NCBI RefSeq assembly: GCF_006716265.1
Contig: NZ_VFOS01000001.1
Location: 372,001-436,000 of the forward strand
From: Rarobacter faecitabidus
Lineage (GTDB): Bacteria; Actinomycetota; Actinomycetes; Actinomycetales; Cellulomonadaceae
Length of the DNA: 64,000 nt
Direction: 5' to 3'
Below the pieces are notes generated by a model. It was not told where the DNA came from, searched no databases, and was given only the letters and a program-made list of their open reading frames with translations. Positions within the stretch are counted from its first letter, which is position 1. Each line of letters starts with the position of its first letter. A program made the translations under genes and the position numbers. This document shows, one piece after another, positions 44,140-52,648 of the stretch.

Positions 44140-45696
44140 CTAGGCGGGATGAATCGAGTGCAGCGCCCCGTGTTCGGCATCCACCAAGATGCCGGTCAGC
44201 GCGCTCGCATCCTTCATCTTAGCGAGGGGCTTGCGCGTCACCCTGATGGGTGCCGATCGGTGCCAATCATCGAGGACGGTTACGCGTAACTCGATGCTGT
44301 TGCCCGGGTCCCGCTGCGTGGCCGCTGCGAGATCAACCGCCGTGATCGTGAGATCCCATCGCTCGTCCGAGGTGCGCTTGCCGGTAGCGAGCACGCCGTC
44401 CCCGGTCGTGCGCTTGAGTGCCACCGCGGTGATGGTGGTGGGGTCTGCTTCGCGTATGCGCACTCGCAGGGTGAGTACGAGTTCCCCTGCGCCCTCTCGG
44501 ACCCCGACGACCCTGACCAGCGGTTGCGCCTGCCGATCATTGAACTGCCGCACAGCCAGCGGCATATCGGCGTCCGCAGCCTCCACGGTGGTCGCCAAGA
44601 CTGTCTCGCCGGCGGGGGTCTCGGCGAGTTGAACGCGCTTGTCTTCGGCGGTGCTGAGCGCGATGAGTGACTCTCGCCGGCCGTGAGCCAACAGCCATGC
44701 GGCGACGGCGTGACGAGAGTTGATGGCGAGCCAGATCGGCATGTCCTCATCGGCGATGGCCGCGAACGGCAGGGCGAAAGCTCGCAGCGCCTCCCAGTAG
44801 GCGTCGTTGCGCAGGTCGCCCTCAATGATGAAGCCGTAGAGATCGATGGCCAGGACGCGCCTCGCATACGCGCTGGTGACGGCGCGGCTGCCGAGCCGCC
44901 CGATCTCGCGCAGCCCGAGGCGCTTCGCGGCTGTCCGGTCCAACAGGTTCTGAAGTTCGCGCTTCTGCTGCGCCAGCGATGAGCCGTCCTCGCGCTTGCG
45001 CCAGAGGTAGGTGACCTGCGTCAGCATGTCGAACCTCGTTGCCCTCGTGTAGAGGGTCAGCATGGGCACGTGGTCCTCGTACACGACGCCCTCGGGGAAC
45101 GCGCCGATGGTGCTGTCCCAGAATGTCCTGGTCACCATTCGGTTGCAGGCCACGATGTCCATGAGCGCGAGCGGAAACTCGGTGATGGAGGTCGCTTGGC
45201 GTTCCTCATCGTGGGCGATGACGGACCACGACGGTCGCCACGTCTTCGAGGCGTCGTCGGTGAAGCGCTCGATGGATCCGACCGCGAGGTCGCTGCCCGT
45301 CCGCTTCAGCGAGCCGCGCAGGGCCCCGATTGCGCCGGGCGGAAGCACGTCGTCGGAATCAAGGAACGTCACGTAGCGAGGACGTGCTGCGGGGCGGCTG
45401 CGCCAGAGGGCGAGTGCGCGGTTGCGAGCGGCACCGAGGCCACGATTGGCCTGGTTGATGACGATCAGTCGGCGGTCTTTCTTGGCCGCCCGCTCGAGGA
45501 TCGATCCCGACCCATCGCTCGAGCCGTCATTGACGGCGACGACCACGAAGTCGGAGAAATCCTGTGCGAAGAGGCTGTCCAGGCACTCCTGCAGGTACTC
45601 CGCCACGTTGTAAACCGGGAGGATCGCGAGGACTTCGGGTGGGCGCCTGGCGATCAGTATTCGCAGTCGACGGATGAGGCTGCGCGCCCTACTCAT
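44140..45696 (-). CDS. GT2 glycosyltransferase with C-terminal beta-rich domain (TarS/TarQ-like layout)
   Basis: A protein of 518 residues. The GT-A domain (about 20-230) has VLAILPVYNVAEYLQECLDSL, VNDGSSDGSG, RGLGAARNRAL and FLDSDDVLPPG. A helical linker (about 230-360) follows, with CNRMVTRTFWDS and YLWRKREDGSS. The last 150 residues are predicted beta strands (VLTLRVRIREADPTTI and similar). Teichoic-acid glycosyltransferases such as TarS share this three-part layout, with a C-terminal domain for oligomerisation. Given its operon, decoration of poly(ribitol phosphate) with a sugar is the best reading. The start ATG overlaps the TIGR03089 stop by 4 bp; a longer upstream frame is antisense-like. 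Confidence 0.85.
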   Translation of the reverse strand: MSRARSLIRRLRILIARRPPEVLAILPVYNVAEYLQECLDSLFAQDFSDFVVVAVNDGSSDGSGSILERAAKKDRRLIVINQANRGLGAARNRALALWRSRPAARPRYVTFLDSDDVLPPGAIGALRGSLKRTGSDLAVGSIERFTDDASKTWRPSWSVIAHDEERQATSITEFPLALMDIVACNRMVTRTFWDSTIGAFPEGVVYEDHVPMLTLYTRATRFDMLTQVTYLWRKREDGSSLAQQKRELQNLLDRTAAKRLGLREIGRLGSRAVTSAYARRVLAIDLYGFIIEGDLRNDAYWEALRAFALPFAAIADEDMPIWLAINSRHAVAAWLLAHGRRESLIALSTAEDKRVQLAETPAGETVLATTVEAADADMPLAVRQFNDRQAQPLVRVVGVREGAGELVLTLRVRIREADPTTITAVALKRTTGDGVLATGKRTSDERWDLTITAVDLAAATQRDPGNSIELRVTVLDDWHRSAPIRVTRKPLAKMKDASALTGILVDAEHGALHSIHPA

Positions 45697-46454
45697 ATGC
45701 CGATTCCCGTTACGTCGGCTCGCTCGGACGCGGCGATCGACGCGAACTTCGAATCGTCCTGCACCTCGGACACCAGGACGATCGAGCCGCCCGCCAGCCA
45801 TGCCGATAAGGCGAGGCGGAGCACGCCGGCCAATAGTGTGCTTGTCGGCTCTGCCGCGCCAGCGCCGGGCACCCGGACCGCCACGCGCGCACCGGCTGGT
45901 ACGGCTGGCCCCGCGGCGAGCCAATCGAGCAGATCCCCGTACGCCACCTGGCTGGTGCCGAGGTCGAGGGCGGTGGCTGCGGGGTTCGCGCCCGGCAGGT
46001 AGATGATCGAATCGGCGCTGCCCATCACCGCTGGCCCGGCGTCGACGAGTCCGGCGGGAAGTTCGCCGGGGTAGCGCCGCGCGAGCGCTGCCAGCGTGAC
46101 GACGGCGATCAGGTCCGCATCGGGATGCGGACCTGCCGCCCGGTCGGTGATGACGACTTCGAATGTGCGCTCAGCGGCGTCGGCGGTTTTCGCGGGCACC
46201 GCGGTCGCTCCTGTACGAAGGGTCGCAACGCCCCAGACGATCGTGCGCCAGTGCGGTGGCAGATCCAGCAGGACGCGTGTCCCGGGTTCCGCCGCGGAAT
46301 CGACGAGGAAGTTCGCGGTCTTGTTCAGCCAGTTGAGGGTTACGTCTCCGGAAAGTTCCAGTCGCTCCCCGGAACCGGAATACCAGGTGAGAGCTGGCCG
46401 CTGGCCGAGCGCTTGAAGCGAGCTCAGCGCCTGGGCTATGGGCGATATAGACAT
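45693..46454 (-). CDS. TIGR03089 family protein (AMP-ligase N-terminal relic)
   Basis: A protein of 253 residues. It resembles only the N-terminal part of acyl-CoA-synthetase-like AMP-forming enzymes (LSGDVTLNWLNKTANFLVD and LLDLPPHWRTIVWGVATLRTG), and it lacks the P-loop and C-terminal domain needed for adenylation. This is the form of TIGR03089, a conserved actinobacterial family of unknown function, often near LCP and whiB genes. It heads the five-gene minus-strand teichoic operon through a 4-bp overlap, and a TATGAT box 8 nt upstream gives a leaderless start. A structural or regulatory role is possible; none is shown by sequence. Confidence 0.85.
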   Translation of the reverse strand: MSISPIAQALSSLQALGQRPALTWYSGSGERLELSGDVTLNWLNKTANFLVDSAAEPGTRVLLDLPPHWRTIVWGVATLRTGATAVPAKTADAAERTFEVVITDRAAGPHPDADLIAVVTLAALARRYPGELPAGLVDAGPAVMGSADSIIYLPGANPAATALDLGTSQVAYGDLLDWLAAGPAVPAGARVAVRVPGAGAAEPTSTLLAGVLRLALSAWLAGGSIVLVSEVQDDSKFASIAASERADVTGIGI

Positions 46455-46462
46455 GATTCGCC

Positions 46463-46468
46463 ATCATA
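46463..46468 (-). promoter_or_regulatory. -10 box (TATGAT) for the teichoic operon
   Basis: On the minus strand TATGAT is the best match to TATAAT in the window and is followed by 8 nt and the TIGR03089 ATG. It probably starts the operon that runs to the terminator at 37293-37341. Confidence 0.6.
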
Positions 46469-46559
46469 GTCAGTCGTGTCCCGCCGTGACCGCGCAGATA
46501 TTTCCGAAACCCGGACAATTTGCTCAGTGCACTTGCGGTGGAGGCAAAGTGGGACGAAG

Positions 46560-46589
46560 ATGACATGGATGTAATTTCACCGATACGAT
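46560..46589 (+). promoter_or_regulatory. whiB promoter (ATGACA, 18 bp, TACGAT)
   Basis: ATGACA at 46560-46565 and TACGAT at 46584-46589 are spaced 18 bp apart, the only pair here close to both consensus elements. Transcription would start near 46596, leaving a 5' leader of about 104 nt before the GTG at 46700. The remaining divergent gap (46455-46559) holds nothing else I can identify. Confidence 0.6.
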
Positions 46590-46699
46590 GGTGAGGTTCG
46601 TTGCGGGCGCGGGACCTTGCCGGGGCCTGGGACGCGGGAAACCGCGACGTAGCTCGCAACCCAAGAATGAGCGGCGAACGCAATACAGGAGGTGTGCGC

Positions 46700-47029
46700 G
46701 TGTGGAACATCCTTGACCCCGACGGGCCGTTGCCATCCGATGTCGAGCGTGCTGCGACGCCCGCGCAACTGAACATTCTCTCGCTGCTGCACGGCGACGA
46801 CGCCTACGAGACGGCCCAGTCCTGGCAGGATCGCGCGCTGTGCGCACAGACGGACCCCGAGGCGTTCTTCCCTGAGAAGGGCGGATCGACGCGCGAAGCC
46901 AAGCGAGTCTGCGTGCGCTGCGAGGTCAAGGCCGAATGTCTTGAGTATGCGCTCGCGAACGACGAGCGATTCGGCATCTGGGGAGGCTTGTCCGAGCGTG
47001 AGCGACGCAAGCTCAAGCGACGCGCCTGA
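46700..47029 (+). CDS. whiB2: WhiB-family iron-sulfur regulator, WhiB2/WhmD type
   Basis: A protein of 109 residues. The GTG start is set by an AGGAGG site (46687-46692) at 7 nt. Four cysteines in the C-x29-C-x2-C-x5-C pattern (LCAQTD, then VCVRCEVKAEC) bind the [4Fe-4S] cluster. GIWGGLSERERRKLKRRA is the Wbl beta-turn and DNA-binding end. The block WQDRALCAQTDPEAFFPEKG is nearly identical in WhiB2/WhmD proteins, which control septation and growth together with the major sigma factor. The long leader may add post-transcriptional control. Its 3' end overlaps the next gene's likely start by 32 bp. Confidence 0.95.
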   Translation: MWNILDPDGPLPSDVERAATPAQLNILSLLHGDDAYETAQSWQDRALCAQTDPEAFFPEKGGSTREAKRVCVRCEVKAECLEYALANDERFGIWGGLSERERRKLKRRA

Positions 47030-50000
47030 GCCGGAGTCGGCGATCGTCGACGACGATGTCGTCGCCCTGATCGTCGCCCGTGGCGCGTCGCCCGTGGCGC
47101 GCCGCACCATCCGCGCGGCACTGAGTCAAGCACGCCTTCCCGCCACCCTCGTAGTGGTGGATGCTTCGGCTGGTGCCGACGCCGCCGCTATCGTCGCCGA
47201 CATCGACGTTCCCGGCGCAGTGGCGTTGCTGCCGATCGATGCGCCCGGGGCCAAGAACTTCGGTGCGGCCGTGCGCCGAGCCCTGCTCGACGCCCGCATT
47301 CCGCAGACCGAGTGGTTGTGGTTGCTACACGCCGACTCTGCCCCTCTTCCGGACGCCCTGCAGGAGCTGCGGCTCGCCACCGCGGGTGCCGAGACCGTAG
47401 CGGTCGCGGGAGCGAAACAGGTCATGTGGAACGAGCCGGATCGCCTCATTGAGGTGGGGTACACCGTGTCGCCCGGCGGCCGGCGCCTGACGGACATGGA
47501 TCGAGGCGAGATAGACCAGGGCCAGCACGATGGTCGCGAGGACGTGCTTGCCGTCGGACTCGCCGGGGCGTTGGTCCGCAGAGGCGTTTGGGATTCGCTT
47601 CGCGGCCCGGACGCGGCCCTGGGCCCGTTCCGTGACTCGCTCGACTTCTGTGTGCGCGTTCGGCGCGCGGGCGGGCGCGTCATCGTTGTGCCGACGGCGA
47701 TCGTCGAACACGCCCAGCTCGCGCTCCACGGCGCACACGATCCGAGTGCGATCTCGGAGGGCTCGGCCGATCGCTCGTACGGCGCCCGGCTACGCTCATG
47801 GCTCTATCTGCGCGCCGTGCACGCCCCCGGCGTCGCGTGGCTGCTTCTCCCGTTCTGGTATTTCCTGGCCGTCATTCCCCGCGCGCTGTGGCGCGTCGCC
47901 GTCAAACAGCCGGGCCAGGCGGTGGACGAGTTGTTCGCCCCATTCTGGCTCGCCTCGCGCGTCATGCGGATCGTCCTGGCCCGATACTCTCTGGGGCGCG
48001 TCACGCGCGTTCCGCGCCGCACGCTGAAACCGCTTCTCGCGACTCGCCGGAACATCCTTGGGGCCGATCGCGATCAGCGACTCGCACGCGCGGCGCAGCG
48101 CAGGTCGCAGCGGCGCGGCGACGAGCTTCAGTGGGCCGCGCGACTCTCGGAGCTCCGCCGTCAGCGCGCCGCGCTCACCGCCCTCGTGATCATGCTCATC
48201 GCCCTATCGGCAGTCACCCTGCGTGAGCCGTTGCGTGCGCTGCGGCAGCACGAACTGCTCGTGGGCGGTGCGCTGCTACCCGGCGTCGGTACCTGGGGGA
48301 CATGGTGGAACGCCATCTCCTCGGGCTGGAACACGCAGTCACTGGGATCATCCGCTCCTGTCGACCCGCTGGTGGCAGGACTCGCCCCGGTACTGGTGCT
48401 CACCGGCGGAAGCCTGACGGCCGCTATCGCTCTGCTGATCTGCCTCACCATCGTCATCGGCGGAGTAGGTGCTTGGTACGCGGCCGGCCTGATCACGCGC
48501 TCGCTGGTAGCCAGGGCATGGGCTGTTCTGGCGTGGGTGGCGCAGCCAGCCTTTTTCGCCGGGTTGAGCGGCGGGCACCTGGGTGCACTGCTCGTCCACG
48601 CGACCCTGCCATGGTTCGCGCTGTCGCTCGCGCTCGCAGTCGGCGTCGTCCGCACTGATCCACTGCGGGATGAGGCCCTCGCCGGACGAACCCTCGGGCA
48701 ATCGGGGCGGGGATCGCTGGTCGCAGTGGGCGCAGCGGGACTGTTCCTCGCGCTGCTGAGCGCGGCCGCACCCGTGCTCCTGCTGCCGCTCAGCGGGCTG
48801 GTGCTGATCGCGGGCGTCGCCGCCAGCAGGCGGGGAACCGCCGGCCGAGGAGGCTGGTGGCTCATCCCGCTTCCCGCATTTGCCCTCCTCGCCCCCCTGC
48901 TCGTGCGCGTGGTCGCGACCTGGGGCGCAGGCGGCTGGCGCATGCTCGTTGCGGACCCGGGGGGGCCATCCGTCTCGCTCGGAGGGCCCTGGTGGCGCGC
49001 TGCGTTCGGGGTCGAGCCGGGGCAGCGCACCCTGACGAGCTTCATGCAGTGGCCGCTGCCCGCCGCCGTGACAATCGCGATCCTGATGGTGGGGCTGGCC
49101 GTGGCGGGCCTGCTGCGAACCGGGATCCCAGCCCGCATCGCGCGGGCTGGTTGGCTGATTGGCGCCCTCGGGCTGACGATCGCGGCCGTGTCAAGCAATA
49201 CCGCAGTCTCCGTCGCAGGTGGCACGCTCGCCACGGGGTGGTGGGGCGCGGGCGCGTCACTTGCGGTGCTGGGACTGACGGCCGCGGCCGTGTCCGCACT
49301 CAGCGGGCTGGGCACAGCGGCGTCCCGTCATTCCTTCGGCTGGCGCCAGGTGGGGGTTGGAGCGCTCGCCATCGCGATCGTCGTGCCCATGGGCGCGGCG
49401 CTCGTAAGCCAGGTTCGCGGCGTGCGGGACGGCTCGAGTATTGAGGCCGTGTCGCGGGCGCAGGTGCCCGCCGTCGCGCAGGCCATGCAGCGATCCGATC
49501 GCGCGGTTCGCGTGTTGGCGATTAGCGGCACGCCAAAACGGCTCGAGTATCGGCTCCTGCGGGGCGATTCCACGTTGATTACCGAATCGTCCGCCGTCGT
49601 GGGCGTCGCAAGCCTGCGGGGAGGCGACGATCCGCTCGCCCCGGTGGTCGGTGCGCTGGGCGGCTCATACGGTGCCGATGCGGTCGCGCAGCTCACGAGA
49701 TTCGGTATCGGTGCGGTACTGCTCGAGAGCGCGAACGGCAAGAGCGCGACCATCGCCGATCGCATCGACAGCGCGGTGGGTATGCAGCGCATGACGCAGG
49801 GTAGGCGCAACATCGTATGGCGCGTGGTGAACTCCACGGACGGTGCCGATGTGTCGTGGGCGAGGCTCGCGACCGCGAATTCCGAAGAGACAGTGCTGGA
49901 CCTGCCCGCCGAAGGGCTTTCCGTCGCGGCTGTCATTCCAGCCGGCCCGGCCGATCGCATCTTGGCGGTGGCTGAGCGAACGGCACCCGGATGGGTTGCC

Positions 50001-50201
50001 CGACTGAACGGCAGGGAACTCCCGCAGGTCCCGCGCGAGGATGGGCTGCTAGGGTTCGCGGTCGGCTCGGAAGCGGGAACCCTCACGCTGTCCTACGAAC
50101 GGACGAGCAAGACCGCCTGGCTGGCCGTCCAGGGCAGCGTTTTCCTGATCTTCGCGCTACTGGCGCTGCCAATCAGGCGCAGAACGGGAGGCGACCGATG
50201 A
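46998..50201 (+). CDS. GT2-domain protein fused to a large membrane region
   Basis: About 1067 residues from GTG 46998, the first start with a possible ribosome-binding site (GGGAGG at 11 nt), overlapping whiB by 32 bp. Residues 15-260 are a GT2-like domain (VVALIVARGASPVARRTIRA, LWLLHADSAPLPDALQEL), followed by a basic linker and about ten membrane helices between about 305 and 800. An extracytoplasmic domain and a last helix near 1045 follow. Proteins of this form sit next to whiB2 and DUF5719 genes in many actinobacteria; no substrate is known to me. Translational linkage to whiB suggests conserved control. The HADS motif in place of D-x-D leaves the transferase activity open. Confidence 0.8.
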   Translation: MSDASSSDAPEPESAIVDDDVVALIVARGASPVARRTIRAALSQARLPATLVVVDASAGADAAAIVADIDVPGAVALLPIDAPGAKNFGAAVRRALLDARIPQTEWLWLLHADSAPLPDALQELRLATAGAETVAVAGAKQVMWNEPDRLIEVGYTVSPGGRRLTDMDRGEIDQGQHDGREDVLAVGLAGALVRRGVWDSLRGPDAALGPFRDSLDFCVRVRRAGGRVIVVPTAIVEHAQLALHGAHDPSAISEGSADRSYGARLRSWLYLRAVHAPGVAWLLLPFWYFLAVIPRALWRVAVKQPGQAVDELFAPFWLASRVMRIVLARYSLGRVTRVPRRTLKPLLATRRNILGADRDQRLARAAQRRSQRRGDELQWAARLSELRRQRAALTALVIMLIALSAVTLREPLRALRQHELLVGGALLPGVGTWGTWWNAISSGWNTQSLGSSAPVDPLVAGLAPVLVLTGGSLTAAIALLICLTIVIGGVGAWYAAGLITRSLVARAWAVLAWVAQPAFFAGLSGGHLGALLVHATLPWFALSLALAVGVVRTDPLRDEALAGRTLGQSGRGSLVAVGAAGLFLALLSAAAPVLLLPLSGLVLIAGVAASRRGTAGRGGWWLIPLPAFALLAPLLVRVVATWGAGGWRMLVADPGGPSVSLGGPWWRAAFGVEPGQRTLTSFMQWPLPAAVTIAILMVGLAVAGLLRTGIPARIARAGWLIGALGLTIAAVSSNTAVSVAGGTLATGWWGAGASLAVLGLTAAAVSALSGLGTAASRHSFGWRQVGVGALAIAIVVPMGAALVSQVRGVRDGSSIEAVSRAQVPAVAQAMQRSDRAVRVLAISGTPKRLEYRLLRGDSTLITESSAVVGVASLRGGDDPLAPVVGALGGSYGADAVAQLTRFGIGAVLLESANGKSATIADRIDSAVGMQRMTQGRRNIVWRVVNSTDGADVSWARLATANSEETVLDLPAEGLSVAAVIPAGPADRILAVAERTAPGWVARLNGRELPQVPREDGLLGFAVGSEAGTLTLSYERTSKTAWLAVQGSVFLIFALLALPIRRRTGGDR

Positions 50202-51862
50202 GCAGGATCGGGCAGATCGCTAGTTCCGTTGCCGTGCTGGCTCTCGCGGGCGGCGCACTACTCATTCCGTCAGTGGCCGGGCCTGCTGCGCTGCCGGGCG
50301 ATTCCGGGAACGTCGGCGCGAGCGACGTGCGCGTGACGCCCGCGCAGGTTGTCCTGTCCTGTCCGGCGCCGTTGACGGAGGCCATTCAGGACGAGTCCGC
50401 CGAGCCTTCCTCGGACGACCCGAGTTCGGCTCAGCAGTCCTTTACGCTCACCGAATCCCGTGCGGATGCGCTGACGGAGGCATCGGCGATCGATGCACGC
50501 GGCCAGGAGGCGAATGCGGCGGCGCCTCGGGCATCGCTTCGAGGTTCTGACCCGATAGCCGTGGTCGCGCAGGTGGCCGCGCCCGCCTGGCCGTCCGCGA
50601 CGACGATCATCGGGGCGGTGCCGGATGCCTCCCCCGGGGCGCCCGGAGCCCGACCCGCCGGCGCCATCGCGCAATGGACTCCCAGCGGTGACCTTCGCGG
50701 ACTGACCGCGGGCACGTGCGTTCCGCCGTCCCCCGATCAGTGGATCGTGGCGGGCAGCACCGAGCCCGGCAACGCGTCGGAGGTCGTCATCAACAATCCA
50801 GGCCTCACGGCGGTGACGGCCACGGTGTCGGTATACGGCTCGATCCTGGCCACCGAGGGCGAGAACACCGACGTGATCGCGATAGCGCCGGGAGCCACTC
50901 AGGTCGTGCCCCTCGGAGCGCTCGTCCCCGCCGAATCGCGAATCGTCGTGCATGTGGAGACCGACGGCGGCTACGTGACCGCATCGGTTGCGCAGAACTC
51001 CCTCGACGGACTCGTGCCGATCGGTATCGACCTCGCGCCCGCGGGCGATGGTCCTGGGAACGTGCAAGTACTGCCCGGTGTCGCCGTCGACGGCAGCGCG
51101 ATCGGGGACGAGCGCGGTGCGCTGTTGCGGTTGCTCGCGACAGACGGCGACGCGAATGCCTCGGTGCGGCTCGTCACGGCGTCAGGAGTGCAGCCGTTGC
51201 GCGGCGCCCAGGAGGTGCCCCTGACGCGGGGGCAGGTCACCGATGTGTCGCTCGGCGATGTTCCGGCGGGCGAATACGCGATCGTGGTGGCCGCGGACGG
51301 GCCAGTCGTGGCCGGGGCGAAGTCGGTGCGACGTGGGGGCACGATCAGTTCCACGGAGGGAAGCCTGAGCGTCGATGTGGGGACCAGTGGTGACTTCGCA
51401 TGGGTCCAGTCTCGGCGCGGCGACCAAGATGACGGGCGCATCGTGATCCCCGTGCCGAGCCAAGTATCCGGCACGCTGACGATCGTGCGCAGCCCGGCGG
51501 ACGGAGAAGCACTGCTGGCGGCCATCGCGCGGGTTCCCATCGTGGGCGATACCGCACCGGAATCCGCCCCCGCCACGACGTCGGCTCGGATCACGGCCTA
51601 CGACGCCGCCGGAACCGAACTCACCACCCGGCAGCTGGAGCTCGATCTCCTTAGCCCTGCCGCGATAGATCTCGCCTCCCTGGGCCCGGCAGGGAGCGTG
51701 GCTGCCATCACGATCGACGTGCCTGCCGCCGCGGGTGAGCGGTTCGACGTCGCCCTGGTCGCGGGCGCGCCACAGGTCGAGGGATCGATTGCCGTGCTGC
51801 AACCGGTGTCCAGCGCGGTCGAACCAGTGACAATTCCAGTGGTACGCGGGCCGCTGGGTTGA
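50198..51862 (+). CDS. DUF5719 secreted or anchored protein
   Basis: A protein of 554 residues; its ATG overlaps the upstream stop by 4 bp after a GGGAGG site. An N-terminal signal-like segment (ASSVAVLALAGGALLIPSVA) is followed by an exported, mostly beta-strand region rich in Ala, Val and Gly. The VVINNPGLTAVTATVSVYG block and the SVAQNSLDGLVPIGIDL block are the kind of repeats seen in DUF5719 proteins. The family is regularly encoded directly after the whiB2-linked GT2/membrane gene, as here, so the two products may act together outside the membrane. No catalytic motif was found. The gene ends 281 bp before the next stop on the opposite strand. Confidence 0.8.
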   Translation: MSRIGQIASSVAVLALAGGALLIPSVAGPAALPGDSGNVGASDVRVTPAQVVLSCPAPLTEAIQDESAEPSSDDPSSAQQSFTLTESRADALTEASAIDARGQEANAAAPRASLRGSDPIAVVAQVAAPAWPSATTIIGAVPDASPGAPGARPAGAIAQWTPSGDLRGLTAGTCVPPSPDQWIVAGSTEPGNASEVVINNPGLTAVTATVSVYGSILATEGENTDVIAIAPGATQVVPLGALVPAESRIVVHVETDGGYVTASVAQNSLDGLVPIGIDLAPAGDGPGNVQVLPGVAVDGSAIGDERGALLRLLATDGDANASVRLVTASGVQPLRGAQEVPLTRGQVTDVSLGDVPAGEYAIVVAADGPVVAGAKSVRRGGTISSTEGSLSVDVGTSGDFAWVQSRRGDQDDGRIVIPVPSQVSGTLTIVRSPADGEALLAAIARVPIVGDTAPESAPATTSARITAYDAAGTELTTRQLELDLLSPAAIDLASLGPAGSVAAITIDVPAAAGERFDVALVAGAPQVEGSIAVLQPVSSAVEPVTIPVVRGPLG

Positions 51863-52046
51863 GGTGAAGCCAGCCGATCGAGGCATCGTGCGAGATCAAG
51901 GCGTCGCGCGAGTGGTCGCCCTGCCACTGCGCGCGACGCCGGGGCTATGCATGCGTGGCAGGCCGAGCGCGATGAGCGAGCCGCGAAGCCATGGCATGCC
52001 TACGGCTGCCAGCGATCACTTCCAGCGCAGGATTCGGACTGCCGAA

Positions 52047-52154
52047 GTGCTCACGGCCGCGGGAGTGTCATCGGCCGCCGGAGTGTGCTCAGCCGCGGGG
52101 GATTCCTCAGCCGCGGGAGTGTGCTCAGCCGCGGGGGATTCCTCAGCCGCCGGA
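52047..52154. repeat. 18-bp tandem repeat (six units; units 3-4 and 5-6 form a 36-bp dimer)
   Basis: Six 18-bp units start at 52047, 52065, 52083, 52101, 52119 and 52137. Units 3 and 5 are identical, and units 4 and 6 differ at one or two bases. On the minus strand, one frame reads P-A-A plus three variable residues (E-E-S, E-H-T, E-E-S, E-H-T, D-D-T, V-S-T), open to a TGA at 52016-52018. The rest of the 280-bp gap (51863-52046) shows nothing I can identify. Confidence 0.9.
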
Positions 52155-52577
52155 GCGCTCGTCGTAGTCCGGGTCGATGTCCGACGGTGACTCACCCAGC
52201 AGTTGCGCCACCTGCTCGACGACGATCGCGTGAACGACCCGATCCAGGTCGTTCCGCCCCGGTGCGCGCATTTCGATTGGCCGCCGATACAGCACTATCC
52301 GGGCGGGATGACCAGCCTGCTCGGGGAACAGGCGCGCGAGCGGGACGCCGCGAGCTTCCCACGGCGCGGGGTCGGATGCGGGCACCTCTTCGACCGCGAA
52401 TTCGGCGCCGTGCAATTGTTTCTCCCAGCGACGCTCGATCTGAGCCACGGTCGCAACCACGAGGTCATCGAACTGCTCAGCCCTGGTGCGGTAAGCGGGA
52501 ACAGAGACCGGGATTAGGTCGCCACGGAGGCCTCGTCCCCGGCGATCCCGGCGAGACATTCCATGGATTGATGTCAT
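52143..52577 (-). CDS. Zincin-like (DUF1025, Rv3259-type) protein
   Basis: About 144 residues. ATG 52577 lies 6 nt after a TACGAT box; ATG 52559 (MSRRDRRGRGLRG) matches the family start and is an alternative. Conserved features are AYRTRAEQFDDLVVATVAQIERRW, GVPLARLFPEQ and ARIVLYRRPIE. The place of the usual zinc motif reads VVEQVAQLLG, so both His of HExxH are missing. The actinobacterial Rv3259 subgroup is, as I recall it, also degenerate here. Catalysis is therefore unlikely. The gene ends DPDYDERSGG at the edge of the 18-bp repeat. A one-base shift would add a Pro-Ala-rich acidic tail. It is divergent from the DUF3499 gene. Confidence 0.82.
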   Translation of the reverse strand: MTSIHGMSRRDRRGRGLRGDLIPVSVPAYRTRAEQFDDLVVATVAQIERRWEKQLHGAEFAVEEVPASDPAPWEARGVPLARLFPEQAGHPARIVLYRRPIEMRAPGRNDLDRVVHAIVVEQVAQLLGESPSDIDPDYDERSGG

Positions 52578-52583
52578 ACATCC

Positions 52584-52589
52584 ATCGTA
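52584..52589 (-). promoter_or_regulatory. -10 box (TACGAT) for the zincin-like gene
   Basis: On the minus strand TACGAT is followed by 6 nt (GGATGT) and ATG 52577. No ribosome-binding site is present for that start, so the mRNA would be leaderless. Confidence 0.5.
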
Positions 52590-52648
52590 GTGCCCGGAAA
52601 CTGAGCGCATTTCGGCGTGTGAGCGCGGAGGAAATAGTTCGCGGGAAG

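Noticed and set aside
51864-52190. Plus-strand frame through the 18-bp repeat (Ala-Ala-Gly-rich)
   Set aside because: Reading this strand gives a low-complexity protein without start signal. The minus-strand frame gives a plausible Pro-Ala tail, so the repeat is treated as a possible tail of the zincin-like gene.
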